From: Coptis chinensis
Lineage: Eukaryota > Streptophyta > Magnoliopsida > Ranunculales > Ranunculaceae
Assembly (NCBI GenBank): GCA_015680905.1
Contig: CM027377.1
Location: 59,169,501-59,233,500 of the forward strand
DNA length: 64,000 nt
Reading direction: 5' to 3'
In this document: positions 12,089-23,361 of the stretch, piece by piece
How positions within the stretch are numbered: the first letter of the stretch is position 1
How the letters are laid out: each line of letters starts with the position of its first letter
Translations under genes and position numbers: made by a program
The notes under the pieces: model-generated
What the model was told of the DNA's origin: nothing
Databases searched by the model: none
The model's input: only the letters and a program-made list of their open reading frames with translations

Positions 12089-12228
12089 TTTAAATATTTG
12101 TGACAATGTTTAAAATAGTTAGAAAATCATATCCACAAAAAATTAGCCTAATCCAAAACTTATAAATGTCCTAACAATTTTGAGTTTGTTTAAGTGTTAA
12201 GATAAGATATGTACCTTGAACCCCTCCC
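11766..12228 (-). repeat. Right terminal inverted repeat of the Pack-MULE
   Basis: This arm is the reverse complement of 6911-7463. It is interrupted by a TA-dinucleotide run at about 12035-12085 that the left arm lacks. The TA run therefore arose after the arms diverged. Confidence 0.85.
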
Positions 12229-12239
12229 ATCAAACAATG

Positions 12240-13190
12240 TAAAATGTCCCCAAAGATGGGGATATATCCACGATACATATCAAGAAATTGAGTATCGATA
12301 AACACTCATATCCCGATATTTTGTACTATGGTTTGAAGTTTGAACTGCCCGATTCAAGTTATGAACTGGTGAACCGGTCAACTCGGTTGTTCAAATGTTA
12401 AAAAACGTGTTTAACTTTGGAGTTTTCAATTAACCTCGCCGTGTTGATTCAACCAAATACTTCCTTTAGTTGCCTCAATTATAATTGAGCCATTATAATT
12501 CTGAGTTATAATCATATCGCTAAATCTACGATGTATTTGTGTGCGGGCTGTACCAAAACTAATGGCGCTACGATTTTTCTCTAACAAAGAACCGCCTCTG
12601 GTTTTATTTGAACTAGTGGTCTAACCTCGATCCGGTCAAAAACCGGTTCGACTTTGACCCAAATCGGGTAAGGTTGAAATTTATTCAAATTTCCATTTAG
12701 ATACTCAAAAGGGTCAACGAGTTGCGAACGGTACACGATCGGTGTTTTCTCAAATCTTTAAACCTCGGTTCTAACATCTTCGATAGTATGATTTTTGAAT
12801 TCTAGTTATAATCTAAAAAATAATATAAAAACATTAGGAGGGGTTGAATATAATTTGAGTGACGTGAATGAGGTTTTCTAAATTATTTTAAATAATATGA
12901 AACTAATTCTAATTTCAATAAAGTGAGAGAGTTTTTGGTAAATTGTTTAAAAAGGAGGGAGCTGATTAGAATAATTAAGGGAGGTGGTTCTAAAATCATA
13001 AAATAGAGATTACAAAAAGTTCGGTTGAGAAATTTTCCTCCTAAAGAATTCATATAGTGAAATTTGTCAATGCAAATTTCAAAATTTTGCAAAAGAGGGA
13101 AACCAAAGCAACCCGAAAATTTGGCGAAATTTGGAAACCAAAAAATCCCGCTCTATCATTAATTTGAATCCTTTTGGAAACCTCAATATC
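12240..13190. other. Non-coding stretch, nothing recognised
   Basis: AT-rich sequence with some GAACCGGTCAACTCGG-like words around 12360-12400 and 12640, of the sort seen in decayed plant repeats. No gene, RNA or clear repeat structure was found. Confidence 0.4.
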
Positions 13191-13920
13191 CCCGCTCAAT
13201 CGCTCATATATGAGGAAACAAAACCTCCATTTCTCTCCTCTCTCCCTCACTGCTTCACTGGCTAGTACACACTCTTTTCTAACTGCTGCTGTGCGATATT
13301 CTAAACTAGCTAGGGTAAGTAGAATACTCCACTCATCTCTCCATTAATTGTTAACAAATTGTTTTTCATCTCTCTCTTAATTTATGGTTTTTCGTTTCTG
13401 TTGCTTAGATTTTGCTTGCATTGATTCTGCTTTGATTTTCTTGCTTCAAAGGTATGTTTTATGAGGATGTTTTATATTTTGTTAGTTATTGATGTGAATT
13501 TAATATATCGATATTGTTCGATTTTGCTTGGTTTGAAGATACTTTATTTTTATCTTATTTGTTTGAAATTAGTATCTTCATACTGTTATAATTTTGGTTG
13601 GTTCAAGGGTGTTTACTTCACAATGATTTTATTTCGTTTGAAATTATGGGGGTGTTTCAATTTCCGCATAAACTCTAAAAAATAATAGAGCAAAAAAAAA
13701 GTCTTGTTTCTTGAGTAAATTGGACGTATTTTCAAATGAGCAAAGAATCGATCAAGGATGGGGTTCTGTGGGGACAAAAGGGAGTTTGGTTGGTTTACAT
13801 CGTCCTCAAAGCGCCCCACTTTGGAGCATTGGTACTGGAATGGACCTATTCACTCACAAGAACGAGGCCTCAAGATAGTAGAACCAAATACTTATTCACT
13901 TGCAACCCATGGTAAAGAAA
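13190..13920 (+). other. Transcription-unit-like leader with small reading frame, unrecognised
   Basis: The strand looks like a gene start. It has a CT-rich leader (ctccatttctctcctctctc, about 13227), a possible donor at 13314 (gctagg/gtaagt), then a T-rich intron-like stretch, and an acceptor-like ttgcttcaaag at 13450. A 59-codon frame at 13736-13915 begins MSKESIKDGVLWGQKG and ends at TAA. I do not recognise the product. It could be the remains of a host gene, a non-coding transcript, or chance. Confidence 0.2.
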
Positions 13921-16220
13921 ATGTATAGCTATATTAAAATGTGTCAGGTATTTAAGTTAGTTAAAATTCACCATCTGACCAAATCATGTCATATACATTC
14001 TACATATATGGTACAAAGGTTTAAATTCCAAGAAAACTAGATAAATTTGTCCAAAGTATACATAGCAAAAATAAATATGCAACCCGCATAGGGTACTACC
14101 AAAAATATCTACAATATTTAGCCAATAATTAAAAAAATGCTATATATATGCAGGACGAGTCCGATGCAGACTAGGACTACTTCACTTGGTCATCTATGTT
14201 TGCTTAGTGTGTTTACACTTAGGTGTTCATTCTGTGTCCGACCATACTTCTCGTAATTAGAGTAGGACTACATTAAATATTCTGGTCGTGTATAATTTTG
14301 TTGTTGTTCATCATGTATTTTGGACAATTTGTAGTTTCTTTAAGTTTGTTATATATATTAACTTGTGTAAATGGCACCACACGATGAAGCAGTGGTGTTT
14401 AGTTTTGTTACAAAGCTTTCGCACTTGTGTTATCTTTTGTGTTGTGGGTGGCAACTTGGCTTGTTTGGAGGACTCGCATCATCGAGTCACCACAGGTGTG
14501 TTCCACAACCAGTATGCCCCAAAGGGGACCCTGATAACTTTTTCTATATAAATGATGCATAAATTGCTTAGGCTTAAGAGTCATGGAAAATAAATAGATT
14601 GTTCCATGTTATGTGATTTCATTGCTACAGCTTGACCCAATCCCCATATGTTGACGGACTGGTACACATCGGTTATGGCATGGTGTTATATCCATGTCAG
14701 GATACAATACCACTCTCGCACCAAACATTTTATACTAGGTGCACGGGATGTGTTGCATTGCATATAGCCACGTCTCAAGTTTGTCAAGGTGAGATTAGTT
14801 TTGTTTACTTGTCTTGTTAGTGAGTTGTCTCTTTTGAGAGAAAGAAAAGAATGTGGGAGACAGAGCAATTGAGAGACACTGGGATGGTTGACCCAATTAT
14901 GGTTGGATATAATATCCCCATTTGTTTGAATTGTATCTAAATTTCTTGATTTTGATGTACATTCTCTTTAACTTAAGTTACCCTTTTTTCTTTTCTTTTT
15001 TTAATCCTTGGGCAGTTCCTAGTATCTCATACCCATCATTTGGGATATGTGGCTAACTTACTAGAGTAGTTAGGGTTTCAAACAGACTTAAAAGGTAAAT
15101 TGATGATATTGGAGGATAGTGTTTTGGGAACAATGCTAGGTCAGGGCTTTTGCTTGGTATAGCTCTAACTAAAGGCAAGTGATTCTACATTGGTAGAAAA
15201 TGGGTATTAAAAACAATAAGCTTTAATGCTCTATTGTCATGCGTACTAAACTATCAAATACTCAATATTGCTTATAAATATTATCTTCCATATCGTTCAT
15301 CTCTTTTTCAATTTGTAATGTATTTGAGTATGCCTGGGGATGCAATTTTGTACTCTACTCTCCACTGAATGAAAGCCTACAGTTGTATTGTGGAAAAAGA
15401 CTGTCTTGGGATACAACTTATTGAATGCAGGTTTGGGTCGCCCTGAACCCCTAACCTTTTCATAACAAAAAAGAACAAAAAACATTACATTTACTGCATT
15501 CACACTTCTTAAACAAGCTGTTGGAGCTTTCTTTGTGGTGCTCGATTTCTTTGCAGTTTAGTTAACTATAAGAAAATAAGAGGTCGGATCTCTTAACACT
15601 TTGATTTGACTAAGCCTTTCCCATTTACCGCTCTCAACGTAATTTAATTGCTTGCACGAGTGTTCTTTGCATCATAGCATTGTACTAATTACCTCCATCT
15701 CTATGGAATCAGAAAAACTTGAAATGCTTATTGCTTGCATCTTTCCTTGCATTACCTTTGTTACGATAATAAGGATATTTAGGTCATTCTGTAAGGGTAT
15801 TGTAATCAACTGCAGGGCATATATTTGGGGTATGTATATATTTGTATTAGGTTTCTAGGGTTATTGAACAAGTCAATAGAATGTAGCCTTTAGATTTGTA
15901 ATACCTTAACACTATTGTCTTTGCATTAGGTGTTGGTGAGCTCTTACTATTGATTCTAAACATGCACATTTCATATGTTCTTCTAAATGTTGATTCGCTA
16001 AACCGTAAACCTACAAGGGCATTAGGTCTAGCTCAAGACTCTTCAGAAGCAGGAATTTCCATGGTTATGACTTCAATTAGTTACGGAGTAAAGTATTTTA
16101 CTTAGTTCATGTTCAAGAATTAATATGTTGTAAAATGTTGCAGACTAGTGATAGGTAGAGCAATAAAAACAGTGAGATAATGATTGTAAACAAAATCGAT
16201 AAGTAAGATTAACTACTAAT
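13920..16220. other. Non-coding stretch, nothing recognised
   Basis: Short open frames (for example 14371-14562, beginning MAPHDEAVVFSFVTKL) show no family motif that I recognise. No repeat or RNA gene structure stands out. Confidence 0.35.
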
Positions 16221-16224
16221 TGTT

Positions 16225-16770
16225 TACTTGAACTCGAGATTAGATGTCATTACTTGGGATTTCATTGCTTCTCTTTTCGATTCCACTCTTTTCTTGAATT
16301 TCCTAAAAATCATATGAAACGAAAAAAATTTGAACCAACTAACAAAATCCATATTCAACCAAATACTATATTTTGGAATTATTTATGTTCGAAGTTATAC
16401 ACTTATCCAAAAAGCTTGGTGCCTAAGTATCATCTAAAATAGATCATCATATTTGTCCATCACTATCAAAATGCTATTATTGTAGCTATTGGACTCCACC
16501 CTACTAGAAAATTTTCCTAACTTCGTACCATTCATTATGTGTGTTGTGTGCAACATTCATTCCTCCAAGGCTCCATGGAAGCTGCAAAATCCTAGCTCAC
16601 TTCATTAACACTCAAAACTCACAAAAGCATTATCGTAGTAAAGTATGCCATTAAAAAAGCGCTTCACTAAAAATTAGTATATACAAATAATTGTCTATAT
16701 CAATATGTTTGACATACATGATAGTATGTCATATGAATAGTCATATCCAAGAAAGTATGTCATGAGTATC
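16225..16770 (+). repeat. ~545-bp direct repeat, copy A
   Basis: It begins ttagatgtcattac and continues with gatttcattgcttctc and ttcgattccactcttttc. It ends in a block shared with the FAR1-type MULE leader (aagaaagtatgtcat). It is nearly identical, allowing indels, to 21413-21950, about 5.2 kb away in the same orientation. Confidence 0.8.
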
Positions 16771-16799
16771 AAATCATACTCCTAGGGTTAGATTCTTTA

Positions 16800-17640
16800 C
16801 AAAATCCCATGGAATGTTGGTGAATTCAATGGAACCATTATGTTTCGATTTGTCGGATCCCAAATTCAACTCTGTAAAGGCCTACCCGAAAGCAGATAAA
16901 ACGAAGCTATCTCAAGATCAAGTATGTTGAATTGTTTGATTCGAAGTTTGGAATGGAGAAGGTTGAGCGACTTGGACTTGGCATTTTATGATGAACGATC
17001 AAGGAAGCGACCAGCGGTGGCTGCAAAAAGATATCTTCACTGGTCTCTTTATGAGGAAGGCATATTGGTATTTAACATTGCCCTCGAATCTTGGGACAAG
17101 GATTGGGCTACCGCAGACTAAATCCCCACCAAAGTCGCACAAAACTGTTTTAGGTTTAATGGTACTATTGCTATTATGTTCAGGTTCTGGGGTGAGGAGA
17201 ACAATGCTACTGAGAAATTAGAATTTAAGGTTTTACATGATTACGACAACAGGTTGTGGAGTGAACCGAGGACGTATTCGTTGGACAAATTGTATTCACT
17301 ATTCACTACATTACCGTCACCCATTTTTCGTTGACCTTCCCACAGAAAATATTGCAGTTTTTGAATGCAACGACAGTATCCTTGGGTACGATTTTAGTGA
17401 AGAGAAGTTGTTATTTGTCAAAAGAATCCCAACCATCGGCAATCACTCCATTCTCCCATTCATGTCAGACATCAATCTTTCTAGTTTATTATCGATTCTG
17501 GTTTCTTATGCTTGTTCTTTAAATAAACAATGTAGCTTCGTTATACGCCAATGTAGTACGGTTATACTGCAATTAAACGAGAACATAATCAATTTGTTTG
17601 TTTGTAGCAGTCCTAATCAAATAGCAGTCATAATGAAATA
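16800..17640 (+). pseudogene. Diverged F-box-associated-like pseudogene
   Basis: Pieces in different frames look like one broken protein. They are SMEPLCFDLSDPKFNSVK (about 16828), HWSLYEEGILVFNIALESWD (17038-17097), FRFWGEENNATEKLEFKVLH with SLDKLYSLFTT (17180-17310), and ENIAVFECNDSILGYDFSEE with KLLFVKRIP (17345-17430). The pattern 'hW...ILvFni..E.w', an Asp-Tyr-Asn linker, then '.vv...ndsilgYD..e.k...vk.ip', resembles the C-terminal F-box-associated region of plant F-box proteins, which recruit substrates to SCF ubiquitin ligases. No F-box itself is visible. Stops at 16930-16980 and 17119 and frame changes make it non-functional. The family call is tentative. Confidence 0.35.
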
Positions 17641-17770
17641 GCCTAATCAATTGTACAGGTTTGGTGTTTAGGGGACAACGACCTGATGACTTGGTACGAA
17701 CTGGTGGAACACGACCTGATGTGTGGACACGTGTACTGGGTGTAGAACGGAGAGTACTTACACAAGCTCC

Positions 17771-18030
17771 CTTTATTTTAGGGCTAAATCTACTGTGCGC
17801 GAGATGTATGGTACGCCCTCACATCTGGGCCACTCATCCACAGGGGTTGTGTGTGTATTGCATCACGAAGTACTGATCCAAAGGCCCTCACATCCTGCGC
17901 ACGATACATCTTAGAGACCATAGATGCAGTACTTCGTGATGCAATACACGCTCACCCCTTGTGTGTGAGTGGCCCAGATGTGAGGGCGCACGATACATCT
18001 CGCGCACAGTAGATTTAGCCTAAAATAAAG
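17771..18030. mobile_element. Hairpin MITE
   Basis: Two ~104-bp arms (17771-17875 and 17927-18030) are near-perfect reverse complements around a ~50-bp loop. The outer ends read ctttattttaggctaaatc and gatttagcctaaaataaag. Internal matching words include gtgcgcgagatgtat, ccctcacatctgggcc and tgcatcacgaagtact. No reading frame. A diverged end of the same family lies near 31495-31540 (acatctcgcgcac, gtagatttagcc). Confidence 0.8.
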
Positions 18031-18049
18031 CCAAAATAAAGTTTTGGAA

Positions 18050-18460
18050 CACGTGTTGGACAGGTTTGTGGGCGAGTTATCATTGCTGTCATGGGAATGC
18101 GAAAGGTTTTGTCAGTTTTCGAGGTTTGTGCAGGTAAGGGTTTTTGCCTTTTCGGTTTGTGAAAGGTTTTCGTCCCTTCATTCTTCAATCAAAGGAAAGG
18201 CAGAGCGCTAGAAAGAAAGAAATTTTTTCCATCCTTTGATATCAGGTGTGTGCTTTTAATAAAAATTTGATCTTTCTTCTTCTTTTTATTTTGCAATGTC
18301 AATGATCAGTGATAGTTTGAGTGGGGAAGTTTATGTTGATCAGTGGATTGAGAGAACTTTGAGTGATGAAGATGTTAGGGTTCGTAGTGGAGGTGAGGCT
18401 TCATCATCTTTGCTATTGGTACTAATCAGGCAAGTCCTCATCCTGCGAGGAGGAACCAGC
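18050..18460 (+). pseudogene. Second copy of gag-like leader and N-terminus
   Basis: A leader like that before 3469 (aaaggaaaggcagagcgc, then tttcttcttctt) is followed at 18297 by MSMISDSLSGEVYVDQWIER, VRVRSGGEASSS and an early end. It matches the start of the relic at 3469 (MSITSDSLSGE ... CSGDEA). Only the first ~50 codons remain. Function unknown; it is probably a fragment of the same gypsy/gag-like element. Confidence 0.35.
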
Positions 18461-19257
18461 AGATATATTCACAATAATTTTAGATCTTCCGAACTCCTGG
18501 GTTTAAATCAAGAATCAAAAAATTCCAGGTAAATTTTCTTCCATTAACCAACACAAATTTCCCCACCAGCCCTCTGACACGTGATAATTTCTCAAAATTT
18601 CCTTCCCCTGAAATCACTGAAATTTCACTCCTCTCTCTCTCGAGTCTCCACCACGTCACCAAACTTAAGTAATATATCATTTTGGAAATCATTTTATTTT
18701 GGAGCATTTGTACATCTTTATAGAGCTTTAGTCGGGCTATTAAATCGTTGAGTACTCCCCGAAAGTAATCGGTGAGTACTCACTACTCACTTTGCTTTAG
18801 CCGACCGACTAACAATTTAATCCCCGATCACAATCGGGCTCAAAACTCCCCAAGTACTTTCGGCCGATTAGGGCCCGATTAGCCGAAAGTAATTGTGTTC
18901 ACTATTTCAATGTTAAACATTGAACTCAACATTTTGCTGATTCGACCAACCCTCGATTCTGTAAAGTTCTACACTTTAATCATATTTATTTTAGTTGATT
19001 GAGTGTTTTAATTGTTTATTGATTGATTGGGTTCTTAATTGGCTTCATTATGTTGGTATTTCAAAATTAAATATATTTAATAATTATTTGTAAAGAAATG
19101 TAGTGTTATGAAAAATCATCCAATTAATCCCCGACCGATTACACCTACTCACTACTCGCTCTTCAAGCGAGTAGCGATTTAACTGCACAGTCTTTAGTAG
19201 AGGTAGGGTGGTTGATTGGTACCTCAGAGAGTTATAAAAACTTTTTATTTCAGGTTT

Positions 19258-20069
19258 AATATGGCTCAGACAAATCGAAGTGGAAATGGTCTGAACTTTC
19301 AAGAAAGAAATCAACGTATCATGCGTATCATGCGTCGTTCTAGGCAGTCTAGGTACGAGGCGCAGATTCTTCTTGAATCAATATATCAGATAGAGGCAGC
19401 AAGAGCGGCCCGAGCTGAAGCAGGAGCCACTGTGACTCCTCCCCCAAATGCAGCAGTGATCAACTTAGTAGATGAAGAATTAGCTGCTTTGGGCCATGGT
19501 AAGGATCAAAATGGTCAGTCCCTTTTCAGTTGTCATTTTGGTTTATGGATTATGAATAGGATAAATGAACTATACACAGACTTAGTTGGTAACTTGGTAA
19601 ACACATGTATTGTTGGCGTCATTTTCTATGTCGTACTACTGTCAGGTATTAAGGTTATCAACTGATCGATTAAGTAAATATGTCTTTTATTTAGAACGAA
19701 GGCAAAAGGTGATGAACAATGTTCAAGTCCCATCAACTAATGCTAAGAGGAATCGATCAACGCGATCAAGCAATCAATCCAATGCTAGGAAACTGCGAAA
19801 AATCATTGGAGAGGGTATGGAAGAGGCAATTCATGGCATGGAAACTGTTGCGTTTCTGAAAAAAGGGTCGTAATATGAAGAAACAAATTACTGGTTCTAG
19901 TGTTGAACATACAGAAGAAGCAAAGATCATTGCTGAATTAGAAAATGTGCCTGACCTAGATAGCATTACTTTCATTAAAGCTTTAGAGCTCCTTGATGAT
20001 GACAAAAAAGCAAGGGTGTTCATGGTGTTAAAATTTGGAGAGGTAGGGAATGGTTGCTATATCATCTAG
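19258..20069 (+). pseudogene. Myb/SANT-like (Harbinger-associated type) C-terminal relic
   Basis: Three frames in one direction can be linked: 19261-19500 (begins MAQTNRSGNGLNFQERNQR, ends near a donor-like ggtaaggatc), 19680-19873 (ERRQKVMNNVQVPSTNAKRN, then RKLRKIIGEGMEEAIHGM) and 19875-20069 (EEAKIIAELENVPDLDSITF, IKALELLDDDKKARVFM). The last block matches the usual C-terminus of plant Myb/SANT-like proteins that partner PIF/Harbinger transposases ('ai.eLe.ipdLd...y.kalelL.d..kar.Fm.l'). The N-terminal Myb/SANT domain is not visible. An in-frame stop at 19871-19873 separates the last two parts. It may be a host-gene relic or a transposon gene. Confidence 0.3.
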
Positions 20070-20084
20070 CCAAAAAATGATTTG

Positions 20085-21170
20085 GAATGTGGGAACTAAA
20101 GTGGTGATCCATTTTGTATTTGTTGCTGAAACTGCATATCTTTTCAGGGGTCATTCGGTGCTTTAGTTAGTTTTTTGCCTATAAATTTAGAATGTGGATA
20201 TTGGATGCTAATGTGATTATCCATTGTATATGGTGCTGAAAATGTATATTTTGTTCGGATCATTAGTTGCTTTGGTTGTTTATGAGTCCCATTTAGATGA
20301 CTGCCGGACCCCAATTTGTGTTGGGCAGACTCCCACAAAAAAACAATTATTACAAGTGTGCCATTGGTTTCAAAAAATCTTTAAAAAAACAATTATTACA
20401 AGTATGCCATTGGTCCCCAAAAAATTGAATTCGAAACCCCAAACTTAAACGACCCGGCTAGGTTGTTTGGACTAAGTCCCAAACGACTTGACCACACCGT
20501 TTGGGACTTAGTCCAAACGACCCGGCCACACCGGTTAAGAGCCCAAAAAATAGAACTTTATATTTTTTCAAAGTTCAAATCCCAAATGACATGGCCACAT
20601 CGTTTTGGACTAAGTCCAAATGGTGTGGCCATATCGTTGGAGACTTAGTCCAAACGGTGTGGCCATATCGTTGGGGATTTTTCTAAGTCCCAAACGGTGT
20701 GGCCATTTTTTCTAAGTTCAAATCCCAAACAACATGGCCACATCGTTTTGGACTCATCGCACGGTATGGCCATGTCGTTTGGGATTTGAACTTGAAAAAA
20801 ATTTAAAGTTCTACTTTTTGGGTTCTTGACCGGTGTGGCCGGGTCGTTTGGACTAAGTCCCAAACGGTGTGGCCAAGTCATTTGTACTAAGTCCCAAACG
20901 ACCTAGCCGGGTTGTTTAAGTTTGGGGTTTTCGAATTCAACTTTTTTGGGACCAATGGCATACTTGTAATAATTGTTTTTTTTAGATTTTTTTTGAGACC
21001 AATGGCACAATTTGTAATAATAGTTTTTTTTGGGAGTCTGCCCAACGCAAATTGGGGTCCGTAAGTAACAAATACTTTAGATTTTAGAATGTGGGGACAA
21101 GAGTGATGATCCATTTTGTCCATGTTGCTGAAAATGTCAATTTTGTTAAGGATAATTTCATGAGGATTTC
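20085..21170 (+). repeat. Three diverged direct repeats around the foldback
   Basis: The block 'agaatgtgg...gtgatgatccattttgt...ttgctgaaaatgt..attttgtt' occurs at about 20085-20160, 20190-20270 and 21085-21150. The foldback at 20305-21061 lies between the second and third, so these repeats preceded its insertion. Confidence 0.5.
20305..21061. mobile_element. Foldback element with ~370-bp arms
   Basis: The segment starts CGGACCCCAATTTG and ends CAAATTGGGGTCCG. Its halves are reverse complements of each other from end to centre (about 20660-20690). Inside, the word tttgggacttagtcc, often next to tggccacaccg or aacgacccggcc, is reused about ten times in both orientations. It has no coding capacity. 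A clear target duplication was not found. Confidence 0.8.
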
Positions 21171-21412
21171 ATTACTCATTAGGTGCTTTAATTTGGTTTT
21201 TATGACTATATAATTATTGGGAGATACTCATGACTTAATGAAGTTAGAATTTATTTTGGATTTGGTACTTCTTGTTGTTATGTTCTCTCTCAAAAGACCT
21301 CAAAGAAACCATCTAAAAGTTTTCTCTAACTCTCTCACAAAGGAAAGAAAATGTCATATCTAACTCTCTCACAACGAAAAAGTCATTTTTTCACTCTCTC
21401 TCTCTCTCTCTT

Positions 21413-21950
21413 AAATTAGATGTCATTACATGAGATTTCATTGCTTCTCTTTTTCGATTCCACTCTTTTCTTGAATTTCCTAAGAATCATATGAAACTAA
21501 AAATTTGAACCAACTAACAAAATCCATATTCAACCAAATACTATATTTTGGAATTATTTATAGTTATTTATAAGTTTAGAAGTTACACACTTATCCAAAA
21601 AGCTAGGTGCCTAAGTATCATCCAAAATAGATCATCATATTTATCCATCACTATCCAAAATGCTATTATGTTAGCTATTGTATTGGACTCCCCCTACTAG
21701 AAAATTTTCCTAACTTCGTACCATTCATTGATTGACGTGCAACATTCATTCTCCAAGGCTCCAAGGGAGCCTTAAAATCTCAAAACTCACAAAGCATTAT
21801 ATGTAGTAAAGTATGTGATTAAAATTCACTAAAAATTAGTATAGACAAATGTATATATATCATTACGTTTGACATACATGATAGTATGTCATCCGAATAG
21901 TCATCCAAGAAAGTATGTCATAAGTAACACCTTTCAAGGTACTATGTTTC
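21413..21950 (+). repeat. ~540-bp direct repeat, copy B
   Basis: Second copy of the segment at 16225-16770. It runs directly into more FAR1-type MULE leader sequence (aagtatgtcataagtaacac, up to about 22030). Confidence 0.8.
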
Positions 21951-22030
21951 ATAACGTTATATGTGATTATAAAGAACATACATAGTATCTACATACCAAC
22001 GCGTGATTAATGTATTATGTAAAAATAATT
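21780..22030 (-). mobile_element. FAR1-type MULE leader fragment, half of copy 3
   Basis: It matches 25090-25395 of the FAR1-type copy 2 in the same orientation (actaaaaattagtata, gatagtatgtcatccg, ttaatgtattatgtaaaaat). The match stops at 22030. Sequence corresponding to the next part of copy 2 (tttcatagagtac) resumes at about 30515, so an ~8.4-kb insertion seems to split one old copy. Confidence 0.5.
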
Positions 22031-23177
22031 AATGGAGGCGATAATTAAGAGGATAATTAATTGTTAGATCTTAATTGTTTGTAGTTTATATGGGCTTATA
22101 AATAAGAGTAATACTCGTCACACTCGAACTATGATCAATCACTGTTCATAGTCCAATTGTGATATGAACAAAGAATGTTCATAGCTCATAATATGATTAA
22201 CTCAAAATGATTAACTCTTAATATCACTGTTCATAGTCCAATTGTGGTAACTCTTAATATGATTAACTCAAAACCAAAACTGAAAACTCTAATACAGACT
22301 ACCAGCCTTTATATAGGTGAAATACCCTGATTACCACAAAACTTGAAAATTTTCAAAAATGGAAAGTTTTGGGATAACCACATATTAAGAAACTACTAAT
22401 CAAAATATAACTAACACAGCTGACCAAATAAAAAACGGACTCTCCTATCAAAAGATATAGCAAAAACAAAACTTTCCTAACACGGCAAAAACGTGATTTT
22501 GAATGCCTAAACGATGGATTTAAGGCCCGAGAGGGTGGTGCCCATGGCAAAGCAGTGGGTTGTGCTTATTTTGACGTTTCTGATCAAATATGGCCGCGTC
22601 AATGTCTTTCCGACTTTGTTGCCCGCTTTTCCAGTTCATTGACATATGCATTGGCAACCTGTACTGCATCACATATGCCAAGTTTAATGACATATGCATT
22701 GGCTAATGCATCATCAATGGTTGTTCACATGAACAATGAGTGTTCATAGGTCATGTTAAGATATGAACAATGAGTGTTCATAACTCATATTGGGGTTTGA
22801 ATAGTGATTGTTCATACCCCAAATAGGTATGAACAACCACAGCATAATCACTTTCATATATCAAGTAGAGGGTCAGAAAAATACCAAAATGCACAAAGCA
22901 TGTGCACCCTTCTAACATATCATAGATTATGTATTAACCTACAAACCAAGCAACCAAGCAACCTAGCAACCAAAAATACTTACATTTCACAAATTACGTC
23001 TTATTTTTCTCTTGGACAATTTCTCGAGTCTTATTTTCCACAGTTTCTACACATTCTTCCTGGATTGTTTAGGGCTATTTCTCTGGGGGATTTCCATCTC
23101 TCTGCTTTCTTCTTCCTCCCTTTTGTTTGAGAAATGTTGGGATTCAAAATTAATATCTGAAATAAAGATTTGGAAGT

Positions 23178-23179
23178 CA

Positions 23180-23251
<72 letters not shown>
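23178..23251. repeat. TA microsatellite
   Basis: About 36 uninterrupted TA units within the 3' part of FAR1-type MULE copy 2. Confidence 0.95.
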
Positions 23252-23252
<1 letters not shown>

Positions 23253-23361
23253 AATTAAACATTATAATAAATCAAATAACATTAAACACTAAACCTATAT
23301 CAAATTAAACATTAATATCACAATCATAACCTGTGAGGTATCAAAGAAAGACTCTTCAACT

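Larger units (their letters stand above)
6911..12228. mobile_element. Pack-MULE carrying captured host gene fragments
   Basis: The element starts GGGAGGGGTTACAGGGACAT and ends with the inverted counterpart (TTGAACCCCTCCC). The exact 9-bp direct repeat ATCAAACAA flanks it at 6902-6910 and 12229-12237, the target duplication size of Mutator-like elements. Inverted termini run about 550 bp on the left (6911-7463) and about 460 bp on the right (11766-12228). No transposase is visible inside, so it would depend on one supplied elsewhere. It carries a small heat-shock protein fragment (+), a polyubiquitin fragment (-) and a possible zinc-finger fragment (-), all broken. The stretch 10300-11760 has no recognisable coding; a 26-bp word beginning cacttgtccaacaaacc occurs there twice (about 10273 and 11253). 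Confidence 0.85.

Noticed and set aside
16225..21950. Direct repeats read as LTRs of a retrotransposon
   Set aside because: No TG...CA ends, primer-binding site, polypurine tract, protease, integrase or reverse transcriptase were found between them.
23012..23308. Frame of alternating Ile-Tyr residues
   Set aside because: Translation of a TA microsatellite.
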